From NCBI GenBank assembly GCA_040143965.1, contig JASJQH010006877.1, positions 1 through 64,000 of the forward strand: a stretch of DNA of 64,000 nucleotides, in the 5' to 3' direction. The position numbers and the translations under genes are program-made. Of this stretch, positions 10,969 to 24,362 are shown piece by piece; position 1 is the stretch's first letter, and each line of letters opens with the position of its first letter. The stretch is from Basidiobolus ranarum. Lineage: Eukaryota > Basidiobolomycota > Basidiobolomycetes > Basidiobolales. The notes under the pieces were generated by a model. That model searched no databases, had not been told where the DNA came from, and saw only the letters and a program-made list of their open reading frames with translations.

Positions 10969-12685
10969 ATGAAGTCTTTCAGGAACAATAATACTACGAA
11001 TTCTTCATTCAGCCTCGACTTCGATTTGAACTCCAGTTATGATGTTCACTTTTCTGATTTGGGAGATTCTAAATCAAACGATATCACTTCACGAAACTCA
11101 AATCAAACTCCTCAACGAACAACACATAACTATTTTATCCCTCCAGAATCCCCACTAGCGGCGTCATTCTTCAAAACTCCCAAACAGCCTTCTCAAACTG
11201 TCAATGGTGACTTATTTGGTGTTAGAACTACGACACCACGTACTCGGCCTTTTGAAAGAAAGCTATTTGGAGCTAGCAACAAGGAAGACACACCTCATAA
11301 AAGTGACCCTGAATTGTTCTCTACTGGCCCGGAGACACCTCAATTCAAGTCCCAAGGACGTAATCTTTTCTCAAGACTCGAAAGTACTAGAACTTTCAAG
11401 CCAGCTTTAAATGATGACTTGTTTGCTGATAACACATCAATATTTAAACTGTCCGAAACCAAACCGCTTTTCAAAGCCCCTGAGCCTGAGATCAAAACTC
11501 GGGCCGCACCAAATGGTCGCGGTGTGTTAGAGGATTCTTTTGGATTAGGTTCTTTTGATGATGTATTCATTACTGAGGAGGACCTGGTATGTTGAAAAAC
11601 TCTACGATAGTTGCGATTCTATTGTACCTTCAAAACTAATTCGTGTAATCATTTATACAGGAAAAAGCTCGTGAAAAGTTAGCAGAGGACCAAGTTAAAA
11701 CTAATGAACAAGTTTGGTTTGAGCATTTGGAAAATCTTCTCACAGTTGGAAAAAATAACACTGAAACACACTTGAACGTTAAGCACTCTTTTGAAGGAGT
11801 TTCTATATGCTCAAACTATGTAAGTATATTTTCTCGAGCACATTACTTACAAACGTAGTTGATAATTTATTCTTGTTTAATTAGATCACTCTTGGTTATG
11901 GTAATTTAAATATCTGTCAAAACGGATTGAAATGGGAGGGAAAATTAATATCTCGGGGTAAAGCTAAAGAATCACAAGTTGATTCTTCGACTCCCACTAG
12001 ACTTGATAATGAGATGTTAACCTTTGGATTCGAAGTTACAACGGATATACGTTATAAAAGTTTACCTGATGATCATCCGACCATTCTATTTACTATTGGA
12101 GAGGACAAATTTTTCCAATTTCTATTCAAGAAAGGAGAAGAGAAGAAGGCGGAGAACTTTGCTGATTTGATCAAAGCAGCTCGCGGAGATTTCAATACGC
12201 GAAATACACCAGCTAGAGTCACCAAAAGCGCCAACTTGAATAGCATGAGTAACAGCGAAGATGCTAAAGGTTCTTCAAACCCCCTTCCTAAATCGCCTCT
12301 TAATCTTAAAACTCTTCTTCAAAATGAGACATACAAAACTTTAGTCGAGGAAGCACAGGCAAGGCGTCAGGAAATGATCCAGCTTGCAGAGACTGAATAC
12401 AAATCTACAATTGCTAGTCTGATGGTCAGTTACGAAAATGAGCAACTTTCGGCTCAAACCCCTTCTGCGAGTTCTTGCCCGTTAGGTATCGTAGATAGTC
12501 CAGTTCGTCCGGCTCATGCTCCTATAGAAGAATGCCAACTATGCTTTTCTGTAGAAGAAAGCAAAGTAATAAAACCATGCGGTCATCGTATGTGCGAAGA
12601 GTGTGCCATCCGTCTGAAAGATATTTCAGATCGCTGCCCATGGGATCGTGTTGTCTATAGCTCGATCGAAGATATTTCAGGATAG
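10969..12685 (+). CDS. RING-HC protein with 17-residue LF-motif repeat array
   Basis: Not a family I recognise by name. Three exons (10969-11586, 11661-11819, 11885-12685), phase-0 introns, 525 residues. Residues 1-206 are low-complexity and contain LF dipeptides at 82, 99, 116, 133, 151 and 167, almost exactly every 17 residues, each preceded by a polar residue and often followed by TP a few residues on (GDLFG, RKLFG, PELFS, RNLFS, DDLFA, KPLFK). Residues about 212-350 form a beta-rich stretch that could be a PH-like or Ran-binding-like fold (guess). A helical segment with charged residues follows. The C-terminal RING (475-525) has C-x2-C-x11-C-x-H-x2-C-x2-C-x10-C-x2-D, with Asp as the eighth ligand as in Roquin-type RINGs. 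Probably an E3 ubiquitin ligase whose repeats recruit a partner (inference). Confidence 0.85.
11206..11481 (+). repeat. Encoded six-fold 17-aa LF repeat
   Basis: Protein-level repeat within the RING gene; unit spacing 17, 17, 17, 18 and 16 residues. The DNA units have diverged, so this is conserved at peptide level rather than a recent minisatellite. Confidence 0.75.
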
Positions 12686-12962
12686 ATCAAATTCAAGTTT
12701 ATTAATGTATTTTTATTATTCTCTTGTTCGACATACTAGGTTTCATCATCTTCTAGCCCTATCTAAACCGTCATATACATGTTCACATTCGAAATGAGAC
12801 AATCCAACAATAAATATATCTCGGTAGTGCTTCCGTAATGCAATCAGAGAACACATTTAATTCCTTTATTACGATAGACTTTACGATACATACATATATA
12901 ATCAATCAAAGATAAATGCCAAGAATATGGCAATAGAAAAGGTTCAATTCTCTTTACAATGC

Positions 12963-15302
12963 TTACAAAATTTGGCAATAGGAAACTTCATTCTTGGGGA
13001 ACTGTTTGACCAATTGTCCATTAACCTGCTCTCTGAACACACGAATTACTTGAAATCCAGGTTCATCACATGTCCATTCCAAAAAGCCAATATCCGCATC
13101 CTTCCATTTCCAGGTTCCAGAGCTTATAATTACATGACATTCATTTTCGGGATATTGTAGCCTGGGAACATAAATCAGATTAGTGTTTGTCGAAGCGTTC
13201 TCTTGATGTTCATAGGTAAAGTGGAATTTGCCACTCAATCGATCAAAATCAAGAGATATAGGTTCACCACAAACAGCCATAGGATATGGCCTTATAATTG
13301 CTGAAAGTGCTCTTCCACCATCAGATGTCTGGAATATATTATCAAGCTCCTTCGTAGTGGGGTGAGAAATTTCATTCCGAGTACTATCTTTGAACTTGTT
13401 GGAAGAGTGTTTGCGGCTTTTTAGGGCTTGAGTAGATCGGGAAAATATAGACAAATCCTCTCCATTCCATTGATCTCCCCAGTAATGACAATTATCTGGG
13501 CAATAGGTCCACAAAGTAAAATGTAAAAGATTCTTTTCCAAAGCGTTTAGATTCGCATCCATTGCCAGGATCTGTTGAGAGTAATCGTTGGTACGGTAAG
13601 CCACCTTATCGTCCATATCGAAAGGAATGCCGATTTCGCCGATCAAGCAAGGGTAGTTTCCTAATTTTCAAGTTGATGCTCATCATTACGCTGTAGTACA
13701 TGGTTAAAAATACTCTATATTTACCTATATATCTGGTTCCCTCATCCTTGATGATCCGCAATTGATCTACAAAACATTGTCGAACGGCCTTGGATCCAAA
13801 TCTTAAAGCCTGCAAGATAGTTTTGTAGTGGCCTCGCTTGTATCCAACAAAATCGATGTTCCACCAGCTCCAATGCTTATTAACCAACGTAAGTCCATCA
13901 TAGAAATGAGGAGCAAATACTATATTTTTAGTGTCAGAATCATTCCATTGGGGAGGTATCTCGTTGACCGGAGGCTCTATGAATACAATAGCATTAGGCT
14001 GAGCTGATCTGACTGCGCTTGCGAAACGGTTGACGAAAGGCTTCCAACAATGTTCCTCGAAATCCACCGGAATATCGGTTTCAGGGAAATTACTGAAATA
14101 GTCCGGCTTGAGTAGCTTTCCAGTGGATCTGTCCCATACTCCATGTTCGGCCCATATACAGCCGCCAAAGAAGGTTGCGTCCCATGAATACTCATCGAAT
14201 TTATCGCTCTCAGAATTACTAAATTGATCTTTAGACTTTAACCAAGCTGAATTCCCGTGAGGATCAATTCGTATGCTGCCTTTTCTTCGAGGCCCGAATG
14301 ATCCAACATCCCAAGTCTCAACAGTGCAAGCATGCCCTTCTCCCATCAACATGGTTTGAAAGGGTGTTGGAGTCACTCCCTTCTTTAGCACTTGATCATC
14401 AGAGATGTACTGCAAGTTTTTGGTTCCGATCCAACCTTTAGAGGGTTCATTCAGAGTATCATAGCCGGTCACAACGTCATCCAAGCCTTCGTCGACGATA
14501 CGTTTAGCAAGAACTTTGTAAGCTTGAAAATACTTAGTTTGTAGGTATTCCTGAATATTTACTCCATCGACAATGAATTTTTTCGCGAATATCGATCCAC
14601 CAAAAAATAACGTGAACATTGTGGCTGTAGCTAATTTGTAATAATTTGTCGACCAAATCATTTTTGGAAAGTTTGTTGGTTCAGAATACGTGTTATGAAC
14701 TATAGCTGCTTCAGTATCTTGGAATTGCGTCATGTCCAATCCAGCCAACGTTAATGTCCACCCAGGAGCACCTGAACCGCCAGTAAAGCGAGACCACTGG
14801 ATATTTGGTAAAACTTTAGAGAAAGTTTACATAACAAGAGGCTGACTTTAAGTCAAGACTTACCACATCTTGGTGAGGATCGATGAAACACTTGAACTCG
14901 TATTCACGCGCTTTTTTAAATATTTCCACTAAATAGTCCATATATTCCACATCGTATTCGCCACTTAATTATTTCTTTGTTTAGAGGTTGTCAAAGGGAA
15001 TATACGAAATCAAATACTTACGGGCCAGCATGCTCTAAAGCCTCCCATGGGACTAAGAGTCGTAGGAAATTGAATCCCCAAGCACGAAGTCTTCCGAAAT
15101 GTTCGTCAGCTTCTTCCAAGGGAAAGGGGCGGTTTATAAAGCTTACCGTTCTATGTTGGAAAAAAAGTTTACGTTCATGTGACGGTACTAATGGTGGTGT
15201 TTTACTGGAACCAGCCAGGTTTACTCCTCTCAAAATAACCCTACGCCCTAGGTTATCTTTGAACCAGGGCCCGTCCAAGGAAAAAGTTGTAGACATATGC
15301 AC
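12963..15302 (-). CDS. GH5 steryl-beta-glucosidase / endoglucosylceramidase (Sgl1/EGCrP2-like)
   Basis: Glycoside hydrolase family 5 enzyme of the fungal type that removes glucose from ergosteryl glucoside and glucosylceramide. Start MHMSTTFSLDGPWFKDNLGR, with VILRGVNLAGSSKTP and WGFNFLRLLVPWEALEHAGP, matches the family N-terminus. The next exons give EYDVEYMDYLVEIFKKAREY, FKCFIDPHQDVWSRFTGGSG and APGWT. The acid/base Glu is in GYDTLNEPSKGW and the nucleophile Glu in CLIGEIGIPFD; a beta-sandwich extension closes the protein (WTCDEPGFQVIRVFREQVNG). Four exons joined by three short introns near 15020, 14860 and 13715. No signal peptide, so cytosolic as known for EGCrP2. A hydrophobic patch (LATATMFTLFFGGSIFAKKF) lies within the catalytic domain, as in relatives. 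Runs tail-to-tail with the RING gene, 277 bp apart. Confidence 0.92.
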
Positions 15303-15893
15303 CTCCTAGATGATTTGATACTTTCAAGGTAGTTGGGGAAGATACGATAGCTTTATTTATGAGATAAACTGCCTAATACGTATATATATACATATTTCAA
15401 TATCTCTGTTACTGAACCAAAAAATAAAGGCTATTTGCGCCTCATCAATGGGAATATAATCTCGCCTTTTTACGTAGCTAAATATAGCGCTCTAATAAAG
15501 TATGTCACCCAATGACGTAAATAAATTTTGACCGATGAATGAGCCTCAAAGTTACCAGGATGTTCTTAGCCAAGTGGCTCGAAAGTTAAAATGATGGAGT
15601 ATTTGCTTCATTATTCGCAGGTCAGCACCATTATTAATGGTTTGTTCATGCTCACTTCATTCTGCATGAATTGAATGCCAAAAAATGTTTACTTAATAGG
15701 CGAAGGGAATACAATTTAGCAGTCGCAAATGGGATATCCCAAAGATTTTAAATCTCAATCGAACCCTTAACTGCGGCAGTCGATCGGAAATTCTCATTTG
15801 GAATTGGTAGACTGCTAGATTCAAGTTACAGAATAGACAACGGAGCAATATATCTAGGTAAACTTCTCTTTTCCCTACTCTGCGAGCTTAGTG
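15303..15893. promoter_or_regulatory. Divergent promoter: GH5 / TFB1
   Basis: 590 bp between divergent starts. An A/T-rich tatatatata stretch at 15380-15390 lies about 80 bp from the GH5 ATG and could act as its TATA element. Nothing coding. Confidence 0.5.
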
Positions 15894-17680
15894 ATGTGGG
15901 AAAAAGGTGAGAAAGTTATTCTGGAATTTCCGGTACATCATAAAAAAAAAGAAGGTACTATATACCTGACTACGAAAAGACTCGCTTGGAGAATGAAAGG
16001 TGCTACTAATCTTGGTGTCTCGTTAGTACATTCGAATTTTAGAGGTACTTTCCTTCTATATCACTCTTCTCTTAGATTTTTAGTAATTTTCACCTCAAAA
16101 GCCCAACATGTCAGTCCAGCCTCGTCGGCGAAAATAATGTTGAAGCTAACAGTTTCTGACAAAGGAGTAGAGCTCTCATACACCTTTAACTTTGTTTCCC
16201 AGAATGCCAGAACTGACCGTGAACAGATAAAAGATAAAATCACCGAGATTTTGGCTAGGGTTCTGACCGCCACTGATCTAAATACACTTCCCAAACCCAC
16301 GGGAGCCTCGGACAGTAGCTCTGCGAGTAGCGTTCAGCCTCAAACTCGTCCTGCTGTTTCAGCGATTGACTTGAAAATTCGGCAAAATCTACTTAGTAGA
16401 AACGAAGAACTTGGGAAATTGCATCAACAATTAGTTGTCTCAGGTCATATTTCACAAGAAGAATTCTGGGAAACGCGACAAGTAAGTCCCCGTATTTACA
16501 AATAATACGCTTGGCTAAGTAAATCATGTTAACACCTATATAGCATTTACTGGAGAATCAAACCGCGAAGATGAATCAAAAGCGCGGCCAATCATCAGCT
16601 TGGGTCAATTTGAAACCCACCCAACAAGAAGGAACAGACCTTCAGTATACCTTAACACCAGAAATCATCCATGGCATATTTCTTCAATACCCGGCAGTTA
16701 AAAGGGCATATGATGACAATGTCCCGGATAAATTGTCAGAAGAGGCTTTCTGGAGACGGTATTTTGCGTCGAAGTTATTTCATCGAGTACGACGATCACG
16801 AAGTACTGCTGACCACAAAGACGATATATTTGACAAATATCTGGAGGAAGATGAAATAGCAATAGCAAACTCTAGCAAGAGCATACGCATCGAAGATCTC
16901 CCTAGTGTCTTGAATTTGGACGCGACTTCTGAAGACCATCCAGAAACTGGAAACAAGCCAAACTTCACTATGGTCCCTGGGAGCAACTCTCAGCCACTCT
17001 CATTGATTAGACGATTTAACTTATTCTCAGAGCAGATTCTGAAGAACGCCGACTCGCACGATCATGTCCGAAGAAAAGAAGATATTGAAAAAGAGATCTT
17101 GTTGCCAGATCTACAGGAGAACCACGACTCAAGCGTGCTATACCTCGATATAAGAGATCAAACAAGATATTTCGAAAACATTGGAGAATATACCCACGAT
17201 AACGTAGGCGTAGATTACCCAAGCATTTTGTCTAGATTTAAGAGAGGTTACGAGGAAGTTGATCTGGGATCAGTGGAGATCGATCCATTTATTCAAACTG
17301 ATGTTTCACGGAGTATAAGTAGAGACATTGTAAACAAGCGGCAAGCCCATAATTATGACATTAGACAGTTGGACATTCCTCCCAACGTTTTACGAGAAAT
17401 CAGCAGTTGTCAGATTAGTGCAAAAGAGCTTCTGAGACACTTTTGGGCATCTATATTACCAGAATTAGACGAGTCCATTGAAACAGCACGAGACAATCCT
17501 AACGAGAAGAAGGCAAAAAGAATGATTGAAGCATTGAAAAAAATAAACGAGAGAATGAGGTCAGCCATGATAGCTGCAGAGGCTGAGCGCTTTGACCTAG
17601 ACAAAGTAGAGAGTATGATGAAGCCTACCATTTTGGCAATTTCAAACGCATTCAGCATTCATGCAACTCGTAATAGTTAA
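15894..17680 (+). CDS. TFB1: TFIIH core subunit p62/Tfb1
   Basis: Non-catalytic core subunit of TFIIH used in RNA polymerase II initiation and nucleotide excision repair. ATG at 15894 begins MWEKGEKVILEFPVHHKKKE, the PH-like domain that binds activators and TFIIE. BSD-type segments follow: ARPAVSAIDLKIRQNLLSRN-like, LHQQLVVSGHISQEEFWETR, then YTLTPEIIHGIFLQYPAVKR and LSEEAFWRRYFASKLFHR, clear p62 signatures. A definite intron is 16482-16543. A second, 39-nt candidate intron (16045-16083) is stop-free and in frame: removing it yields HSNFRVIFTSKAQHVSP, which aligns better with other Tfb1 proteins than the unspliced 13-residue insert. With both removed the product is 561 residues. The C-terminus (LKKINERMRSAMIAAEAERF) is a predicted helix. 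Confidence 0.93.
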
Positions 17681-17912
17681 GCTCTGATTATTTGACCGAG
17701 CTGCAGTCTCCCTCTACCAGTCTCGAATGTTGCTTTTCCTGTTAAGTAAATCAGGCTTGGAGATGTCTGATTCACTCGAATAGAACATATGTTAGATTCA
17801 TTAATGATGTACATATAAACCGAATCTACGGATAAATCCTTCGAATGAATGAATTTATTAAACATGTAAATTGGGCTATTTGGTTTTATGCTATGATTTG
17901 TGGACTACTCAA

Positions 17913-21595
<3,683 letters not shown>

Positions 21596-22100
21596 TATTC
21601 ACTATTTAGTCTTCCTCTCTTTTGGTGAATATCTAACCTTAAGGTACGTCAAACCTTCCTCCACTTAACTACTCATCAGATTGGACTGCTCTCAATTTAT
21701 AAAATTCATTCGAGTATAAATTTTTCCTCTCCATATTAGTACACAATCTTATTGACATTCAATACCACGCTGTACACAACTCAGGTAGCATATAATCACG
21801 TGATTAAGGTTCACTTTCTATTACCGTAATACCAAGTATGGATGTTGGAATATTCCGATGCAAGATTTACTTAGTCATTTGCCGAGTAATAGATGGTTTG
21901 AGTAATGGATGGTTTGAATAATAAGAAGGATAGAGATTCATTATTACACAAACTCGCCAAGTGGAATCCATAAAAGCATCATTTGAAAGACTAACGTGTG
22001 TGTAATAATTTTATTAAGCCATCGAGAAGCGAAATTACATAGTAGAATGAGAGAAACTCCTACTTAATGCGAAATATTCAAAGGGGTTTACTTACCGCAT
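21596..22100. other. Intergenic, AlaRS promoter and eS19 3' end
   Basis: 505 bp. Contains a 16-bp tandem duplication (agtaatRgatggtttg, 21885-21916). A GTAAGT donor-like site sits right after the eS19 stop on the minus strand (near 22090-22095). No gene seen. Confidence 0.5.
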
Positions 22101-22526
22101 TTAAGCCTTAGCGACTTGAGCACTAATACGATCAAGATCACGTTGACCATCTTGAGTAAGAGAACGACCACCCTTGGCTGACTTTTCGATGATGCTGATC
22201 TTCTCCAAAGCTTGGAGAACTTTACGGGCAACGGAGCCAGATCCATCAGCATGGTGAGAAGGACGACTACCACGGTTCTTGCTGCCACCGTGAAGACGTC
22301 TCAAATGACCTACACCGATGGTCTTGTGGAGATAAATATGACGAGCAATAGAAGCAGCACGAATGTAGAACCAGTCTTGGTCATAAGGACCGAGTTCTTT
22401 GTAAGTAGCGGTCTTTGCTAAATCAACCCACTTGGGAACTTCAAGTTTGCCGGAGCGCTTTAAGTGAGCGGCGTAAGCCTTGATAAAGGCGTGAGAGTTT
22501 ACGTCCTTAACAGTGATACCAGCCAT
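22101..22526 (-). CDS. RPS19: 40S ribosomal protein eS19
   Basis: Component of the small ribosomal subunit head. Single coding exon of 141 residues, MAGITVKDVNSHAFIKAYAA through GQRDLDRISAQVAKA, full family length, with the conserved VPKWVDLAKTATYKELGPYD and LRRLHGGSKNRGSRPSHH segments. The ATG follows directly after ttttag on the coding strand, and a good donor (AAG/gtcagt) lies near 22661, so a 135-bp 5'-UTR intron (22527-22661) ending at the start codon is likely. Strongly biased codon use fits high expression. Confidence 0.96.
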   Translation of the reverse strand: MAGITVKDVNSHAFIKAYAAHLKRSGKLEVPKWVDLAKTATYKELGPYDQDWFYIRAASIARHIYLHKTIGVGHLRRLHGGSKNRGSRPSHHADGSGSVARKVLQALEKISIIEKSAKGGRSLTQDGQRDLDRISAQVAKA

Positions 22527-23229
22527 CTAAAATATTAAACATGAGTACCTCTTGCTATAAGTAATTCCACTTTCCCTCCATAACATCTTTCACCAACCAC
22601 AAAATCAACATTTATCCTTTTCTACTGCGAAATGAGTTGAAGAAATGGTTGCTTTACTGACCTTCAAATGTCGTCCGTGTAAGGGGTGAAAGAGAGCGAA
22701 CGGCTCATACAAGTACTCACTCCTTATACCTCGGCTTTGATTAACTGAATTTGTATTGGCTAAAACTAAGAAATATCTATTCTGATCCAATCAGGTCTGA
22801 AGAATGAAATATCGCCATACTTGGTCTTAACTTGGATCGTAACTAATTTAGAGCTGTTAATAGACAACAAAAACCTTGAACAGTGTTATTTAACAAATTA
22901 CTGCATCAAACCTACTAAATATCGCTATATGCTTAGTGTCTGGGCATCAATCTATCTCTATAGGCTCAATGTCAGGCCAGCAATTCGGTTCAACGATACA
23001 TACTATCACAATATATAATTAAATGCTCAATCATACTATCTATAAAACTTGAGTCTTCCGATGACTGTATTGTAATCTAAACTATCATTGTATGAAATTA
23101 TTGGAGAAAACCCGTAACTGATGCCGTTAACTTGGCTCAAAGTAGTTCATATACTCAGGTGATTTGGTTTAATAAGAGTAGTATAAAATGGGTCAATTAA
23201 TACAAGAGGGATGAGAAGTCATTAACTGA
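22527..23229. promoter_or_regulatory. eS19 promoter with predicted 5'-UTR intron
   Basis: 703 bp between eS19 and the UMP1 stop. The first 135 bp are probably the 5'-UTR intron. No TATA box or known ribosomal-protein element was recognised in the remainder, and no other gene is seen. Confidence 0.5.
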
Positions 23230-23976
23230 TTAAAACTTCATGCCTAGTCTGTGTTCCATAGAAACGTGAACATCCATCATCTGAGTAGACAAGGCAGGAT
23301 CTAGGAAGAGGAGTAACGGATATAAATATCGGAATTTGAATATAACTATTAGATAATAATACTTACCGTTCAAGTAATCTTCAAAATCGATATGTTCATC
23401 TTTACCGGTCAAGATATCGAGACCAAAGTTTGAAGAGGGAAGTACTGGAAGACGACGGTTCTATTTGTACCATTGAAATTATTACTAATGGAAATCATAA
23501 ATTGGAGTATATACAGTTACATACGCGTGAGACGATATCTCTTTCCATAAGGAGTCTGACTGGAGCGTGGATACCATAAAGCTGACGTTGCATATTCAAC
23601 TTAAGATTGGTTTGAGTTTCATCCCACTTTGAAATATCACCCAACAATTAGTAATTCGAAATTATTAATTAAACCTAATATCAAATCTTACGTTTTCTAG
23701 CTTTGATTCTAAAGGATGACCAGCGGTGACATCGCTAGCAACTGATTTGAATCCGTGACGAAGAGTATCATGAACTTTGAAAGAGTTGGTTGTTTCACTG
23801 AAACTATGCTTCTCAGATTCAGAGGAGTAGTTACTAGGAAAGATTCGAAGAGAATTGGAGGCCTAAATATATAGAAGTAATAAAATTCATTACTACGTCG
23901 TATACATTTGTAACAAAAGAGTAACAGATCTACTGAATTTAGAAAAATCCCAAGAAATAAAGTGAATGTTTACCAT
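23230..23976 (-). CDS. UMP1: Proteasome maturation factor UMP1/POMP
   Basis: Chaperone that sits in half-proteasomes and is degraded on 20S completion. Five exons (23974-23976, 23692-23862, 23525-23626, 23367-23460, 23230-23300) give 146 residues, the usual size. Conserved parts: DTLRHGFKSV, HPLESKLEN, LKLNMQRQLYGIHAPVRLLM, PVLPSSNFGLDILTGKDEHI, DFEDYLNDP and the C-terminal VSMEHRLGMKF. The first coding exon consists of the ATG alone, followed at once by gtaaac. All exon joins keep frame. Confidence 0.93.
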
Positions 23977-24362
23977 AATTTATGTGTAAAGTTTGAAAAC
24001 TGATTCAAGTACACCACTGTATATTAGAGTTTACTTTCACTTGTTACTTGGTTATTTTCCGTTGACGCAACCCAATTTGTGATTACGTACACAAATGCTA
24101 ACAAGCTACCTCAAATGATTGAAATTTTTATATGTTGATCAAATCCAGCAGTAAATTCCAATAATTAGTGTAACTACATGAAATGATTAACCAAACCAAA
24201 ACTATTCACTCCAAAATTGCCAATCCACGAAAAATTCACTTAACAATAGCCCCTTGTATAATCTTAACCCCATATATACTCAAGATAAATTTGATTTCAG
24301 TTTAAGATATTCTACAAATTTATTTACTTCTCATTAGTTCTAGCTGGTTATTAAGAAGCAAA
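23977..24362. promoter_or_regulatory. Divergent promoter: UMP1 / BCL7-like
   Basis: 386 bp between divergent start codons, very AT-rich, with a tatatact element at 24272-24280 about 85 bp before the BCL7-like ATG. No coding content. Confidence 0.5.
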
